From Codonopsis lanceolata (taxonomy: Eukaryota > Streptophyta > Magnoliopsida > Asterales > Campanulaceae), in the NCBI GenBank assembly GCA_013146195.2, contig CM028379.1, positions 158,874,437-158,938,436 on the forward strand: a stretch of 64,000 nucleotides of DNA. Reading direction: 5' to 3'. Position numbers and translations under genes: made by a program. The stretch's first letter is position 1. Every line of letters begins with the position of its first letter. Shown here in pieces: positions 24,601-34,062 of this stretch. The notes below the pieces were generated by a model, which was not told the origin of the DNA, did no database searches, and saw nothing but the letters and a program-made list of their open reading frames with translations.

Positions 24601-25434
24601 GAGTAAAAGCTTCATAGTTCATACTAAATTAAACAGCCCATACAAAATTAAATTACTAATTACTAACGAGTAAAGGATTCCAAAATCGAGCCTAGGATCT
24701 GGATTCTGTTCTGGAGAAGGAATGAACTCATAAGAAATTTCATAATTAACATTTATAAATTAGGGCTTAATTACTTACAATTTCAAAGGAGCGAGGAACT
24801 GAGGATCGAATGTCGATTGACGACCTCAATGGTCGATGGACGGCGACACATGACAGGGGCACCGACAAGGACAGTGACTCGACTCCGAGAGTTCGAGGCG
24901 TGACTCGGATCGTGACTCGTGAGATGACGGAATGACGGAGAGTGATGATTGATGAAGCTTGACGAGTGACGAGACGAGTGACGTTGGCGAAGGGGCGACG
25001 CCAGACTGCGAGTGCCGGAGTAGCGGAATGCTTGACTGATCTGGGTCGTGGGTGAGGGTGACTCAGCCGTTTGCTCAGTTCGTCTCTTCGACCATTTCGC
25101 CGTCTTGCTCTCTATCTCTGCGATCTCTAAATCTTTCTTTGTGAATTAGGTTAAGTTTTGAGTCTTTGTCTCTTTGAGACTTTGACTTCCTGAGTCCTGA
25201 GTCCCACTGTCCCGGCTTCCATTAGTTTATTTCCTCTTTTTCTTTTTTTCCAAAAGCCTTAAATCGCCGGGCAAACCGAAACCTATCGGGCCAACACGCC
25301 AAAAAAAGTGCAAACCTGTAGGGCCAACCCGTTTAGCCCGATTACTAAACGGTTCGTAATTTTCGAAACCTAACCCTGAAAAATCCCGATTTAAAAGGTT
25401 CGGACCTACGGTTCTCGACCCTATTAACATCTCT
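21463..25434 (-). mobile_element. hAT DNA transposon inserted in copia integrase
   Basis: A perfect 8-bp target duplication ATCCATAC (21455-21462 and 25435-25442) lies within the integrase codons. Ends share an inverted GATGTTAAT core (left CTACAGATGTTAATCGG; right inverse AGAGATGTTAATAGGG), followed by subterminal GGTTTCGGT-type motifs at both ends. The element is 3972 bp and encodes a three-exon transposase on the minus strand. A (TA)n tract lies inside at 21639-21675. Confidence 0.95.
21904..24215 (-). pseudogene. hAT transposase, one nonsense codon
   Basis: Exons 24215-22539, 22400-22082 and 21977-21904 (stop TAA) join in frame to 690 codons with GT-AG introns. MDSQNRLL (24215) is chosen as start because the upstream TTGCAG at about 24222 looks like a 5' UTR intron acceptor. 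N-terminal BED zinc finger: CKGCG, then H-x4-C (TLTRHVGAC). The RNase H-like core has LTSDCWT, LTLDNASAND and RCCAHILNI. The hAT C-terminal dimerisation region reads YWKNNKKRFPVL and IPITTVASESAFS. A single in-frame TAA at 23274-23276 sits right after HILNIIV where relatives have Gln, consistent with one C-to-T change. Otherwise intact. Confidence 0.92.
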
Positions 25435-26270
25435 ATCCATACCATCATAAAACTTACAATGGGTTTAATTCATTTCTTACTATAGTTGATGATTTTTCAA
25501 GAACCACTTGGACTTATCTACTATCTTCCAAAACTCAAATTCTATCATATATTCAAGCCTTTTTCAAAATGGTTCAAACACAATTCACTGCTTCTGTCAA
25601 AGCCATTAGGTCAGATAATGGTACAGAATTCTTCAATACCACTCTTTCTTCTTTTATCACATCTCTTGGCATTGAACATCAAAGTTCATGTGTAGAAACA
25701 CCACAGCAAAATGGTAGGGTTGAGAGAAAACATAGACATTTGCTTAATGTAGCAAGAGCCTTGAGGTTTCAAGCCCATTTACCAATTAAGTTTTGGGGAG
25801 ATTGTGTTCTTGCTGCAACTTATCTGATTAATAGAACTCTTACACCTATTCTATCTCACAAAACCCCCTATGAAATGCTCCTAAATCAAATCCCCACATA
25901 TTCTCATATAAAAGCTTTTGGCTGCCTTTGTTTTGCATCCACCTTAAAATCACACAGAGACAAATTCTCTCCAAGAGCAACAAAATGTATTTTCTTAGGC
26001 TATCCTTATGGCAAGAAGGGCTATAAGTTGTATGATTTACATGCCCATAAAGTAATATTTTCTAGAGATGTTTACTTTTATGAGGATACCTTTCCATATA
26101 AAACTGCCCCTTATCTTACCTCAGAATCCACTATTCCTATGTTTACCCTAGTAACCTCTCCTCCTGTTGATTCATGTTCATCTGCTGCTCCTACTTCCCT
26201 TCCACCTGAATCTACTTCTTCCACTCAGTCCTCCCACATACCTGATCCTTCATCTATATCTACCATTGCA

Positions 26271-26480
26271 CCCATTCATGAGCCTACAGCCATACCTGAA
26301 CATGCACCCAATCTTGAGCCTGCAGCCATACCTGAACATGTACCAATATCTGAACATGCACCCAATCCTGAGCCTGCAGTCATACCTGAACATGCCCCAA
26401 TATCTGAACCAGATTCCATAAATGAGCCTGCCCCTATTCCTGAATCTACTCCCATTCCTGAAACCTCATTCTTTCCTGAA
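26271..26480 (+). repeat. Degenerate coding minisatellite in copia pol
   Basis: About 18-33 bp units encode (E/A)PxxIPEHAP-type peptides, lying between the integrase and RT domains. Confidence 0.65.
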
Positions 26481-27047
26481 TACTCTTCCATACCTGAGTT
26501 TCCTTCTCTTTCTACTTCCACATCTGAGTCATCTGCCTCTTCTTCTATTCCTAAGTCTTCATCTCAGTCCTCCTTCAAATCACAGTCCCCTCCTCTATCT
26601 GAGCACCATACATCTAGGCATGTTAGAGTGAAGAATATTCCATGTAAGTTCAAGGATTATACAAGTCTTCCATCCACTTTTATTAACTCTACTTGCTCCA
26701 AAGGTGTGTCCTCTCCCATTTCATATTCCTCTATTTCTCCTTCTTATTTTTCCTATATATGTATATCTCCTCATTGTCTGAACCTACTACTTACTCTCAA
26801 GCTTTAAAAGATCCAAATTGGTGTCAAGCCATGAATGCTGAATTGAATGCCTTAGAACTCAATAACACTTGAAGTTGCGGAACTTCCTCCTCCTGAAGAA
26901 GCGTGGGATGTAAGTGGGTTTTAGGTTGAAGTATAAAGGCGATGGAAGCCTTGACAAGTATAAAGCAGTTGGTAGCGAGGGCTTCACATCGGGGCGAGGT
27001 GAAGATTACTTTGAGACATTTGCACTGTGGCCAAGATGACTATAAGT

Positions 27048-27295
27048 TAGGTGGCAATGCAGCACGGCAGACGTTAGCATTGAATAAGGCACGATTATAA
27101 AACACGATTACTAGACAAATGACACGATAAGCCCGACGACACGACCTGACACGAAACACGACACGAAAGACACGAAATTGTTAATATATTCAAATTAATA
27201 TTTATTGTTTTATTTATGATCAAATAAGATAGATAATATTAAAACACGATAATGAGGCACGAACACGACACGATAACACGAATTGTCACCCCTAA
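27048..27295. mobile_element. Small hAT-like MITE in copia RT
   Basis: 248 bp with ends TAGGTGGCAATGCAGCACG and (inverse) TTAGGGGTGACAATTCGTG, rich in ACACGA repeats. Flanked by diverged 8-bp repeats CTATAAGT (27040-27047) and CTACAGTT (27296-27303). It interrupts the RT codons for KMTTVRIFL. Confidence 0.7.
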
Positions 27296-28587
27296 CTACA
27301 GTTAGGATTTTTCTGGCCCTCACTGCTATTAAGGGCTGGCATTTGTCCCAGATGGATGTATCTAATGCATTTCTTCATGGAGATCTGGATGAAGAGGTGT
27401 ACATGAAGCCCTCTCATGGCCTTACTTTTCCCCCTTCTCAAGCACCTCTTGTATGTAGGTTGCTCAAGTCCCTGTATGGCCTTAAACAGGCTCCAAGACA
27501 ATGGTACACCAAGTTTACCAATGCCTTGCTTACATTTGGCTTTCAAGCATCCAAAAATGATCACACTCTTTTCACTCTATCCAAACCTACCTCCTTCACT
27601 GCTATTTTAGTGTATGTAGATGACATCTTAATTACTGGATCTGATCCTACTACCATTTCTTTAGTCAAAGCTCATCTCCATGCTCATTTTAGCATTAAAG
27701 ATCTTGGACCTTTGAAATACTTTCTAGGCATTGAAATTGCTAGATCTGCAGCTGGGATCTGCATTCATCAGAGAAAGTATACCCTAGAAATTGTTTCAGA
27801 TGTGGGATTTATGTCTGCTAAAGCTTCCAAGATTCCTATGAAACAGAATCATGATCTGGCTGCTGATAAGGGTTCCAAGTTATCAGATTTCTCCAAGTAC
27901 AGGAGACTCATTGGAAGGCTCATCTACCTCTCCATTACAAGACCTGATATCACTTATGTTGTTCATATCCTAAGTCGGGCTTGCCTCGCCTCTGTGGTTC
28001 CTCATTGGGAGGCTGCCTTAAAGCTGGTCAAATATCTTAAAGGGTCTCTAGGTCAAGGCCTTCTATATTCTTCTTCTAGTCCTATTTCTCTTCAGATTTA
28101 CTGTGATGCAGACTGTGCTTCATGTCCAATGACTAGAAGATCCTTATCTGGCTACTGTGTGCTGTTTGGTTCTTCTTTAATCTCATGGAAGGCCAAGAAG
28201 CAAGGAATTGTCTCTAGATCATCTTGTGAAGTTGAGTACAGAAGTCTAGCCAATGCAACATGTGAAGTCACTTGGTTACTATCCTTACTTACAAACTTTG
28301 GCATCCACAATCTCACTCATGTTCCAATGCATTGTGACAATCAAGGAGCTCTTAGTTTAGCTTCCAATCCAGTTTTTCATGAGAGGACCAAACACATTGA
28401 AATTGATTGTCATTTGGTCAGAGATAAGATACTTGCTGGCACTGTTTCTCCTAGGTACATTCCTACCAGATTCCAACTAGCTGATATGTTTACCAAGGCT
28501 TTGGCCTCTCCTGCTTTGAGATCCTTCCTTATCAAGCTCAATGTCTTCAACCTATTTCATCCTTTGGCATGGGCTTGAGGGGGGGGC

Positions 28588-29049
28588 TATAAATGATGAT
28601 GATGAAGACACAAGTGCAGAGTTCACAGCTACTGAATCAAGTGAAGAACAGATTGGTGCAAGTCCAGATTCAAAGAAGATTGGTACAAGGGTGTACAAAG
28701 ACAAAGAAAGGGTGAAATAACAGTACAACTACAAAATTCGACTACATTCATTCAGGGGTATCGAGTGTAGCTCTACAGAAGTGCAGGGGTATCGAGTGAA
28801 ACAAAGTGAAGGCAGTTAGGCAGTTTGTTTTCTGTTTGAATCAAAGCTGTTATACAGCTGGATTAGTTGGTTAGATCAAACATATATTTTCTGATCTTCA
28901 TTCCATTGTATATATGTACAGAAACTCTCCTTTGAGTTAATGAGAAGAATACATACGAAATACAATTCTCTTTCTTCATCTTGAACATTCTTCAGTTCAA
29001 GTTCACAGTTTCATTTCTTCTTTCAGATTGAGATATTCTCAATCTTTTA
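28588..29049 (+). repeat. 3' LTR of nested copia
   Basis: 462 bp, the same sequence as the 5' LTR with a small rearrangement around 28675-28745. Confidence 0.93.
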
Positions 29050-29054
29050 ATTCA

Positions 29055-29085
29055 TTTTATAGAAAATATCTGCAATACGGTCTTT
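29055..29085. mobile_element. Right part of the split MITE
   Basis: ATCTGCAATACGGTCT is the inverted partner of AGACCGTATTACAGAT at 18919. Rejoined, the MITE would be about 110 bp. Confidence 0.7.
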
Positions 29086-29159
29086 CCTAAGTTTTTTTTT
29101 CTATAAAAGGGGATCGACTTGAATTCCATGGTCTATTTTTTTTTAAGGGTATATTTTTT

Positions 29160-29275
29160 GTGAGATCGTCTTACAGAGCATAATTTATAAGACAAAGACA
29201 AAGCTCTACTCTTTTAGTCCACTGTCCATCAATACATTGTGAGTCATGTAAGTGAGATATGTCTTACGAAAAATA
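29160..29275. mobile_element. ACGGTCTTAC-type MITE copy
   Basis: Ends GTGAGATCGTCTTAC and GTCTTACGAAAAATAC with the centre CCATCAATACATTGTGAGT; the same family as the MITE split by the copia. Confidence 0.55.
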
Positions 29276-29299
29276 CTCATAAAATTGATTTTCCGAAGT

Positions 29300-30220
29300 T
29301 TTTGTTTTTGTTTTAAATTTTGAAAAATGAATAGAAGTTAGGTTCTTGGGATATAATTAAAAACTGATTGTCGTACGTGTTGGCATGTGATTTGCGATAT
29401 AATGATATCTGAGGATGAAAAATTAGGATAGGATACAAGTACGGAAACGGAAACGGATTTCAAATTTTCAATGGAAGTCGTTTTCACTATTTCTTTGCTT
29501 AAATATTAAAAAGAATAAGTAATGTATCCTCAATCGTTCAGAGATACGATTAAAATAAAAATAAAAGCATGCGCATTATGAAAACGTGCTTTCTTATAAT
29601 GCAAAAGGTCAAAATGAATGTAATACTATTTCTTGCAAATTAAACAATGGATTTATAAAAGCTTCTTCTTTTTCTTCTGTTTTTTTTTCCAAATAAATTT
29701 GTATGAAATTATGAATTATGAATTTATTATGTCTTCAAAATGAGAGTTATAGGAATAATGTAAACTAATACGTATATTGAAATGTATTTGAGGATAAAGA
29801 TGGTTCATCAACTTTACTTTCATTACATTGTGCAAATATTTCTTCGTGAATAGTGGGCAAAGCATCCAAAAATTACAACAAAAAAAAACTAATCAATTTT
29901 TTTTTATATTAAGAATAAATAGCAGTCGACTCATCGTTTTTAGAGTGACATAATACTCGAACATCAAATGTCGTCTATCTTGAAACGGGAGATATAGAAA
30001 GGAAAATAAAAAATAAGACTAAAATTGATAACATATAGTTGGAATAATATCAAATACTATATGTAACTACAAACTATGGTTGGGAAGACCCCTTTGTCCA
30101 AAAAAAAAAAAAATCGAAAGTATTAGAGATTGAGAGGAATGTCAAATTTTGTAGGAATATTATTTGAATAGACACCTTCACAATATATAGTTGAGATGCT
30201 TCTAAGGTCTTTACTTTTAG
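29300..30220. other. AT-rich intergenic stretch
   Basis: No ORF, RNA gene or clear TE terminus recognised; low-complexity A and T runs only. Confidence 0.4.
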
Positions 30221-30221
30221 A

Positions 30222-30345
30222 GTAGGTCTCCTGTAAGACCGTTTTAACAATCATAATTCGTATGACAGAGCCCTACTTTCTCACAACTCAATCCACCAAT
30301 ACACGGTGATCGTCTTACATAAAATACGCGTGAGACCGTTTTTCC
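30222..30345. mobile_element. ACGGTCTTAC-type MITE copy
   Basis: GTCTCCTGTAAGACCG at the left and GCGTGAGACCG at the right, with the conserved centre CCACCAATACACGGTG. Confidence 0.6.
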
Positions 30346-30649
30346 TAAGTTTTTGCCTTACTTTTATTTATTCTTTGTGTATTAATAACATTATTGTAGG
30401 TTGCCTTGTCAATGTTCTCAATGGGCAATCTTCTGTTTCTTCCCCTTATCTTCTGTTAGAGTTAGACTAAGGGTTTTTTTTAGCAAAACCAATCTATGGG
30501 TTGATATGCTTTTATGATCACTACTCTTTATCTTTAATGCTTTTTAGGATTTAGTGTTGCCACTAAATGTCAAATGCCAAAGATATGGAGACCCCACAAC
30601 CACTTAATTTTTCTCCAAATTGTTCTTAACATCTTCTGGTAAGCTAGGT

Positions 30650-30657
30650 TATAAAAA
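30650..30657 (+). promoter_or_regulatory. Candidate TATA box of MIR477 cluster
   Basis: TATAAAAA lies about 80-90 bp before the first hairpin in the correct orientation, suggesting a start near 30680. Position-based inference. Confidence 0.5.
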
Positions 30658-30736
30658 GAAATCACTTCTAATCCAATCCTATCTATCAAGCAATTAGGTC
30701 TCAACACCAATAAGAGAGCAGAGAAAGAGTTTTCTT

Positions 30737-30872
30737 TCAAGGCATTGGTTACTCGCTCTCCCTCAAGGGCTTCTGATTTGTTGAATACAAGGCCCCAGTT
30801 TTTTTTAATAGGGCTTGTTTGGCATTTGTTAGAAGCACTTCTGGGAGAATGAATAGCTTATGTCTTGGTTAC
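30737..30872 (+). ncRNA. MIR477: miR477-family precursor, copy 1
   Basis: The 5' arm contains CTCTCCCTCAAGGGCTTC (30756-30773) within a 21-nt mature-like stretch 30755-30775, which I recognise as the plant miR477 family sequence. The 3' arm (about 30829-30856, GAAGCACTTCTGGGAGAAT) pairs with it, and pairing extends down the stem (ACAAGGCCC with GGGCTTGT towards the loop, CAAGGCAT with ATGTCTTG at the base). The loop region is about 50 nt. Known family members repress GRAS and other transcription factor mRNAs; targets cannot be inferred here. A second copy lies about 200 bp downstream, as expected for a polycistronic plant MIR cluster. Confidence 0.8.
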
Positions 30873-30937
30873 TAGTGAGTAGTGAGTCAAGCTTAGTGCA
30901 GTTTAAATAGGTAGCTACTTGGAAATGAAACACCAAT

Positions 30938-31028
30938 GGCTTTCATTGCTCACTCTCCCTCAAGGGCTTCCCTATTAAGCCATTTCAAAAGGCTAAAAGG
31001 GAAGGCTTGAGAGTGAGTAAATAATGAT
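30938..31028 (+). ncRNA. MIR477: miR477-family precursor, copy 2
   Basis: The 5' arm ACTCTCCCTCAAGGGCTTC (30952-30970) is the same core as copy 1. The 3' arm GGGAAGGCTTGAGAGTGAG (30999-31017) is nearly fully complementary. The loop is short (ATTTCAAA around AAGCC/GGCT). Stem pairing continues to CAAT...ATTG at the base. This compact foldback of about 90 nt with few bulges fits plant precursor rules well. The same strand and spacing as copy 1 suggest one primary transcript. Confidence 0.8.
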
Positions 31029-31559
31029 TGACATGTACGTTCATGTGAAAGTTGAGTCAACTTACTTATCCTCATCCAAGAAGCTCAAGCTCAGGTTAGT
31101 GTTTGTTATGATTCATTCCTTGATCAGTTTTTATGCTTACTTTCATTGTTCTTTTGCAGTTATTCCCTCGATTCCTTCCTTACGAAATAGTTTTGAATTA
31201 CTATATCTCAAAACACGGTGAGAACTGTGATTTGCGACGACGAAAAGAATTATCAAAATTCACTATATATATACACGCACAAACATGCATCTTTTTTGTG
31301 TACAATTTAATTTCACATATACCTAACTGTAGTTGGACCACACTCTTATAAAATGTATTAATGTTGATCGATCAAGAGTTTAGTACTGATTCCATAACCA
31401 TAACAAAAAATTTATGGGAATTAAAAACACACACAAACACGCACACATACTCTTTCTCTTTAGTAGATTTAAAACTGATTCACCATTCACTCAGCATACA
31501 ATCTAATGTTTATTATTTTTTTGTATTTATATGTGTAGTGTACAAATTCTAACACATAA

Positions 31560-31631
31560 GGGTCCATAGCTCAGTGGTAGAGCAATTGACTGCAGATCAA
31601 TAGGTCACCGGTTCGAACCCGGTTGGGCCCT
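31560..31631 (+). tRNA. tRNA-Cys (GCA)
   Basis: 72 nt fold: acceptor GGGTCCA with TGGGCCC (one G-U), D arm GCTC-AGTGGTA-GAGC, anticodon stem ATTGA/TCAAT with loop CTGCAGA (anticodon GCA at 31592-31594), variable AGGTC, T arm ACCGG-TTCGAAC-CCGGT, discriminator T. Internal A and B boxes (TAGCTCAGTGG; GGTTCGAAC) are intact and no intron is present. It decodes Cys codons; no CCA is encoded, as expected for a nuclear gene. Confidence 0.96.
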
Positions 31632-31643
31632 TTCTGGTTGTAC

Positions 31644-31651
31644 TTTTTTTT
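31644..31651 (+). terminator. Pol III terminator of tRNA-Cys
   Basis: Run of eight T starting 13 bp after the tRNA 3' end. Confidence 0.8.
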
Positions 31652-32460
31652 GCCGAGAACACAATGTGTTTAAAATGTAAAAATTTAATGAAACTGTATT
31701 AACAGTACTCAAATTATTTCATAGGAGAGCGTGTTTTCTTCCTCCATAGAGCCTTAACAAATTAATGATTGGGAAAATATGCAAAATATAAAGAATTTAG
31801 GATTTAATTTTGATACACCAGATGATAAAATAAAACAACGTTTGATTTATATCATACATGAACACTAATTGAACTTATACCTTTTTTGTAGGTATAAATA
31901 AAATCAAGTTATAGTTCATTAGAAGTTAACATTCATATTAATCTGTCAAATGACTTTAAATAAAATCTTAGTCATTTTAATGCTAAAAAAAGAAATGCGT
32001 GTTCACAAAATTTGGAGTATAATTAATATGTGATAAAGATTCAATATGATTGTTTTATAAAGAAAAATTATGGAGAAAACGTATTTTCAAGTCACTTGTG
32101 TAAATACGCCGCCAAAGTATCAAATGAAGTATATTAAAATAAAATAATTTGAAACAAATTAGGCATTAACAATTATTATTATTATTTGGGCACATACACA
32201 CGAGAAAGTTATCTTAACTCACTGTAATGCTAGAAATCCCCTTAATCACAACAAACAAACCCCAACAACTCAGACATACAAGAAATTGCAGCAATACAAC
32301 TATTCTAACAAGAGAAAATGATCAGACTTACATGAACAACCAAAAGCATAATAAAAAATAACAATGACAGTCCAAAACACTTGCCAAGAATTGAACTCTT
32401 ACACTACAACACTACAAGCATAGCCAAAAACAATAAGTACCGATGGAGTAATAATTAAGA
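31652..32460. other. AT-rich intergenic, no gene seen
   Basis: No ORF or RNA structure recognised. Confidence 0.4.
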
Positions 32461-32467
32461 CAAAAAT

Positions 32468-32608
32468 TTAGGTAAGACTGTCTTACGGTTATTTTATGTA
32501 AAACAGATCTCATTGACTCAACATATCGTCTGTTGGTGGGTTGAGTTGAGAGAAAATAACTCGTCTTATTAATTAGAATCCGTAAAATAACCTTATATGA
32601 GACTTACT
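32468..32608. mobile_element. ACGGTCTTAC-type MITE copy
   Basis: TAGGTAAGACTGTCTTACGG at the left; CCGTAAAATAACCTTATATGAGACTTAC at the right as the inverted arm, in the centre TCGTCTGTTGGTGGG (family core in opposite orientation). Confidence 0.55.
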
Positions 32609-32632
32609 CAATAATTATAGATAAAAACTTAT

Positions 32633-32770
32633 GTAAGACGGTCTTATGGATATATTTTGTAAGACATATCCTCTTTACCTGACTCATCGTGTATAAATGG
32701 TTTGAACTAAAAGAGAGTGAGACTCTGTCTTATGAATTAAGATTTATAAAACGATCTTACATGAGAACCA
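32633..32770. mobile_element. ACGGTCTTAC-type MITE copy
   Basis: ATGTAAGACGGTCTTATGG at the left and AACGATCTTACATGAGA at the right as inverted ends; adjacent to another copy 25 bp upstream. Confidence 0.55.
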
Positions 32771-33029
32771 GTTGAAGCCCCCATCCCCACCCTTAAATCC
32801 AAAGAATCTTATTTGACAAGAAAAGTTTGCAAATAGTCTTCAAAACCCTCAAAGTCATTCTCCAATACTCTTTGCACGAACACTTGTTATTGGATCCATT
32901 AACACTTACATTGTATTTGTGGCAGAGCTTCCTTGGATCTCATTGGACACAAAAAAGTATTTTTTAACAAATCAATTTTTGTGAACAACCTAAACAATTT
33001 GATCACTTGAGTAATCCATGTATACTAGA

Positions 33030-33133
33030 ACATATTTATAAATGCAATACAAGTAGCTTTAAATCACAGTAATTGGCTTAACCTCAGTCACATGTGAGTG
33101 TAAGCCAATTGTTGTCATTTATAAATATGTTTT
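33030..33133. repeat. Short inverted repeat
   Basis: ACATATTTATAAATG (left) and its exact inverse CATTTATAAATATGT (right) flank an inner pair AATTGGCTTA/TAAGCCAATT. Possibly a foldback MITE remnant; no target duplication seen. Confidence 0.5.
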
Positions 33134-33892
33134 AAGTACTGCATTTATACATATGTTAATTTTCAACAAGATCAACAATATTAATTTCAAATGTAGGTAG
33201 GGTAACTCAAGAATGGGGAACATTGTAGGACCAATGAATGAAGTATATAGAACAAAAATTGTGGCATGTGATAGTACGAGAGAGAGAGAGGCCCCCCTCC
33301 CCCCCACTTGACAGCCTTTCACCCCCGCAAAGACTTTGTTGAAAAATGGAAACATTGCAAGTAACTCTGCGACGATGCTTTACAACCTTAACTAGATAAA
33401 GTGGTGGGAGTGGGACAAGTCTATGCATCAATCACAATGGAGTGGCCCCAATAGTATATGCTATTGCCACTGATCAATAGTGATTCATTCTCACTTCTCA
33501 CCATCACTACTTCTTTGTCTTCTTCATACTCACCATTCCTATAATGTTGTTTGTCTGTGTTGGGAAACACACATTAGTTTAGTAACCTGCATTCCTAGGA
33601 CCACACACACTCACACATATGTACATAAATATAAATTCCATCAAATTTGGGCATCAAACTTTTAAAAAAAATGATACTTACAATAGTTCCATAGAAGAAA
33701 AAAAATAATTTAAAAGTAGACTCTTTAAGTGAAACGTCTCAAAATTAAATAGTGAACTCTTTGCCCAGAACAAGAGTATATTCTAGTGGAAATGTTTTCA
33801 AAACTTATTTTTTGAAAGTTAAGTAATAGTGTTAATAATTAGAATAGTTTGTTTAATTTTATTTTTTAACAAAATAGGGTTAAATTTATATG

Positions 33893-33900
<8 letters not shown>

Positions 33901-33947
<47 letters not shown>
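33901..33947. repeat. (TA)n microsatellite
   Basis: Uninterrupted TA repeat. Confidence 0.95.
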
Positions 33948-33950
<3 letters not shown>

Positions 33951-34062
33951 TTTGTTTTTTTCTTTCAAAATCATAATTGAAGCTTTATATTTTTATTTTT
34001 TGTCCCTTTTTTTCTTCAAAAGCATGATAAGTATATGCAACAAATATACAAATTAAATTAAA

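Larger units (their letters stand above)
25443..28578 (+). pseudogene. copia integrase C-part, reverse transcriptase, RNase H
   Basis: Resumes after the hAT with YHHKTYNGFNSF and VDDFSRTTW, then the second Asp (RSDNGTEF) and Glu (NGRVERKHRH), so the triad survives in pieces. A Pro/Glu-rich linker at 26271-26480 consists of degenerate EPAxIPEHAP units. The RT N-terminal part (26805-27040) has stops and frameshifts and is split by a 248-bp MITE. From 27283 an open 431-codon stretch carries LHGDLDEEVYMK, LYGLKQAPRQW, VYVDDILITG, RNase H YCDADCASCP and ADMFTKAL. Not functional as a whole. Confidence 0.9.
18992..29049 (+). mobile_element. Ty1/copia retrotransposon carrying nested hAT and MITE
   Basis: LTRs 18992-19464 and 28588-29049; 5-bp target duplication ATTCA (18987-18991, 29050-29054). 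The PBS TGGTATCAGAGC starts at 19465 immediately after the 5' LTR, and the polypurine tract TTGAGGGGGGGC abuts the 3' LTR. LTR termini read TATAAATG and TCTTTTA rather than TG and CA. Without the hAT (3972 bp plus its duplication) and the MITE (about 250 bp) the element would be about 5.8 kb, a normal copia size. Confidence 0.95.

Noticed and set aside
31024..31221. 65-codon ORF overlapping the MIR477 region
   Set aside because: Starts within the base of the second hairpin; no conserved protein features.
33829..34056. 75-codon ORF with YIYIYI run
   Set aside because: Microsatellite artefact.
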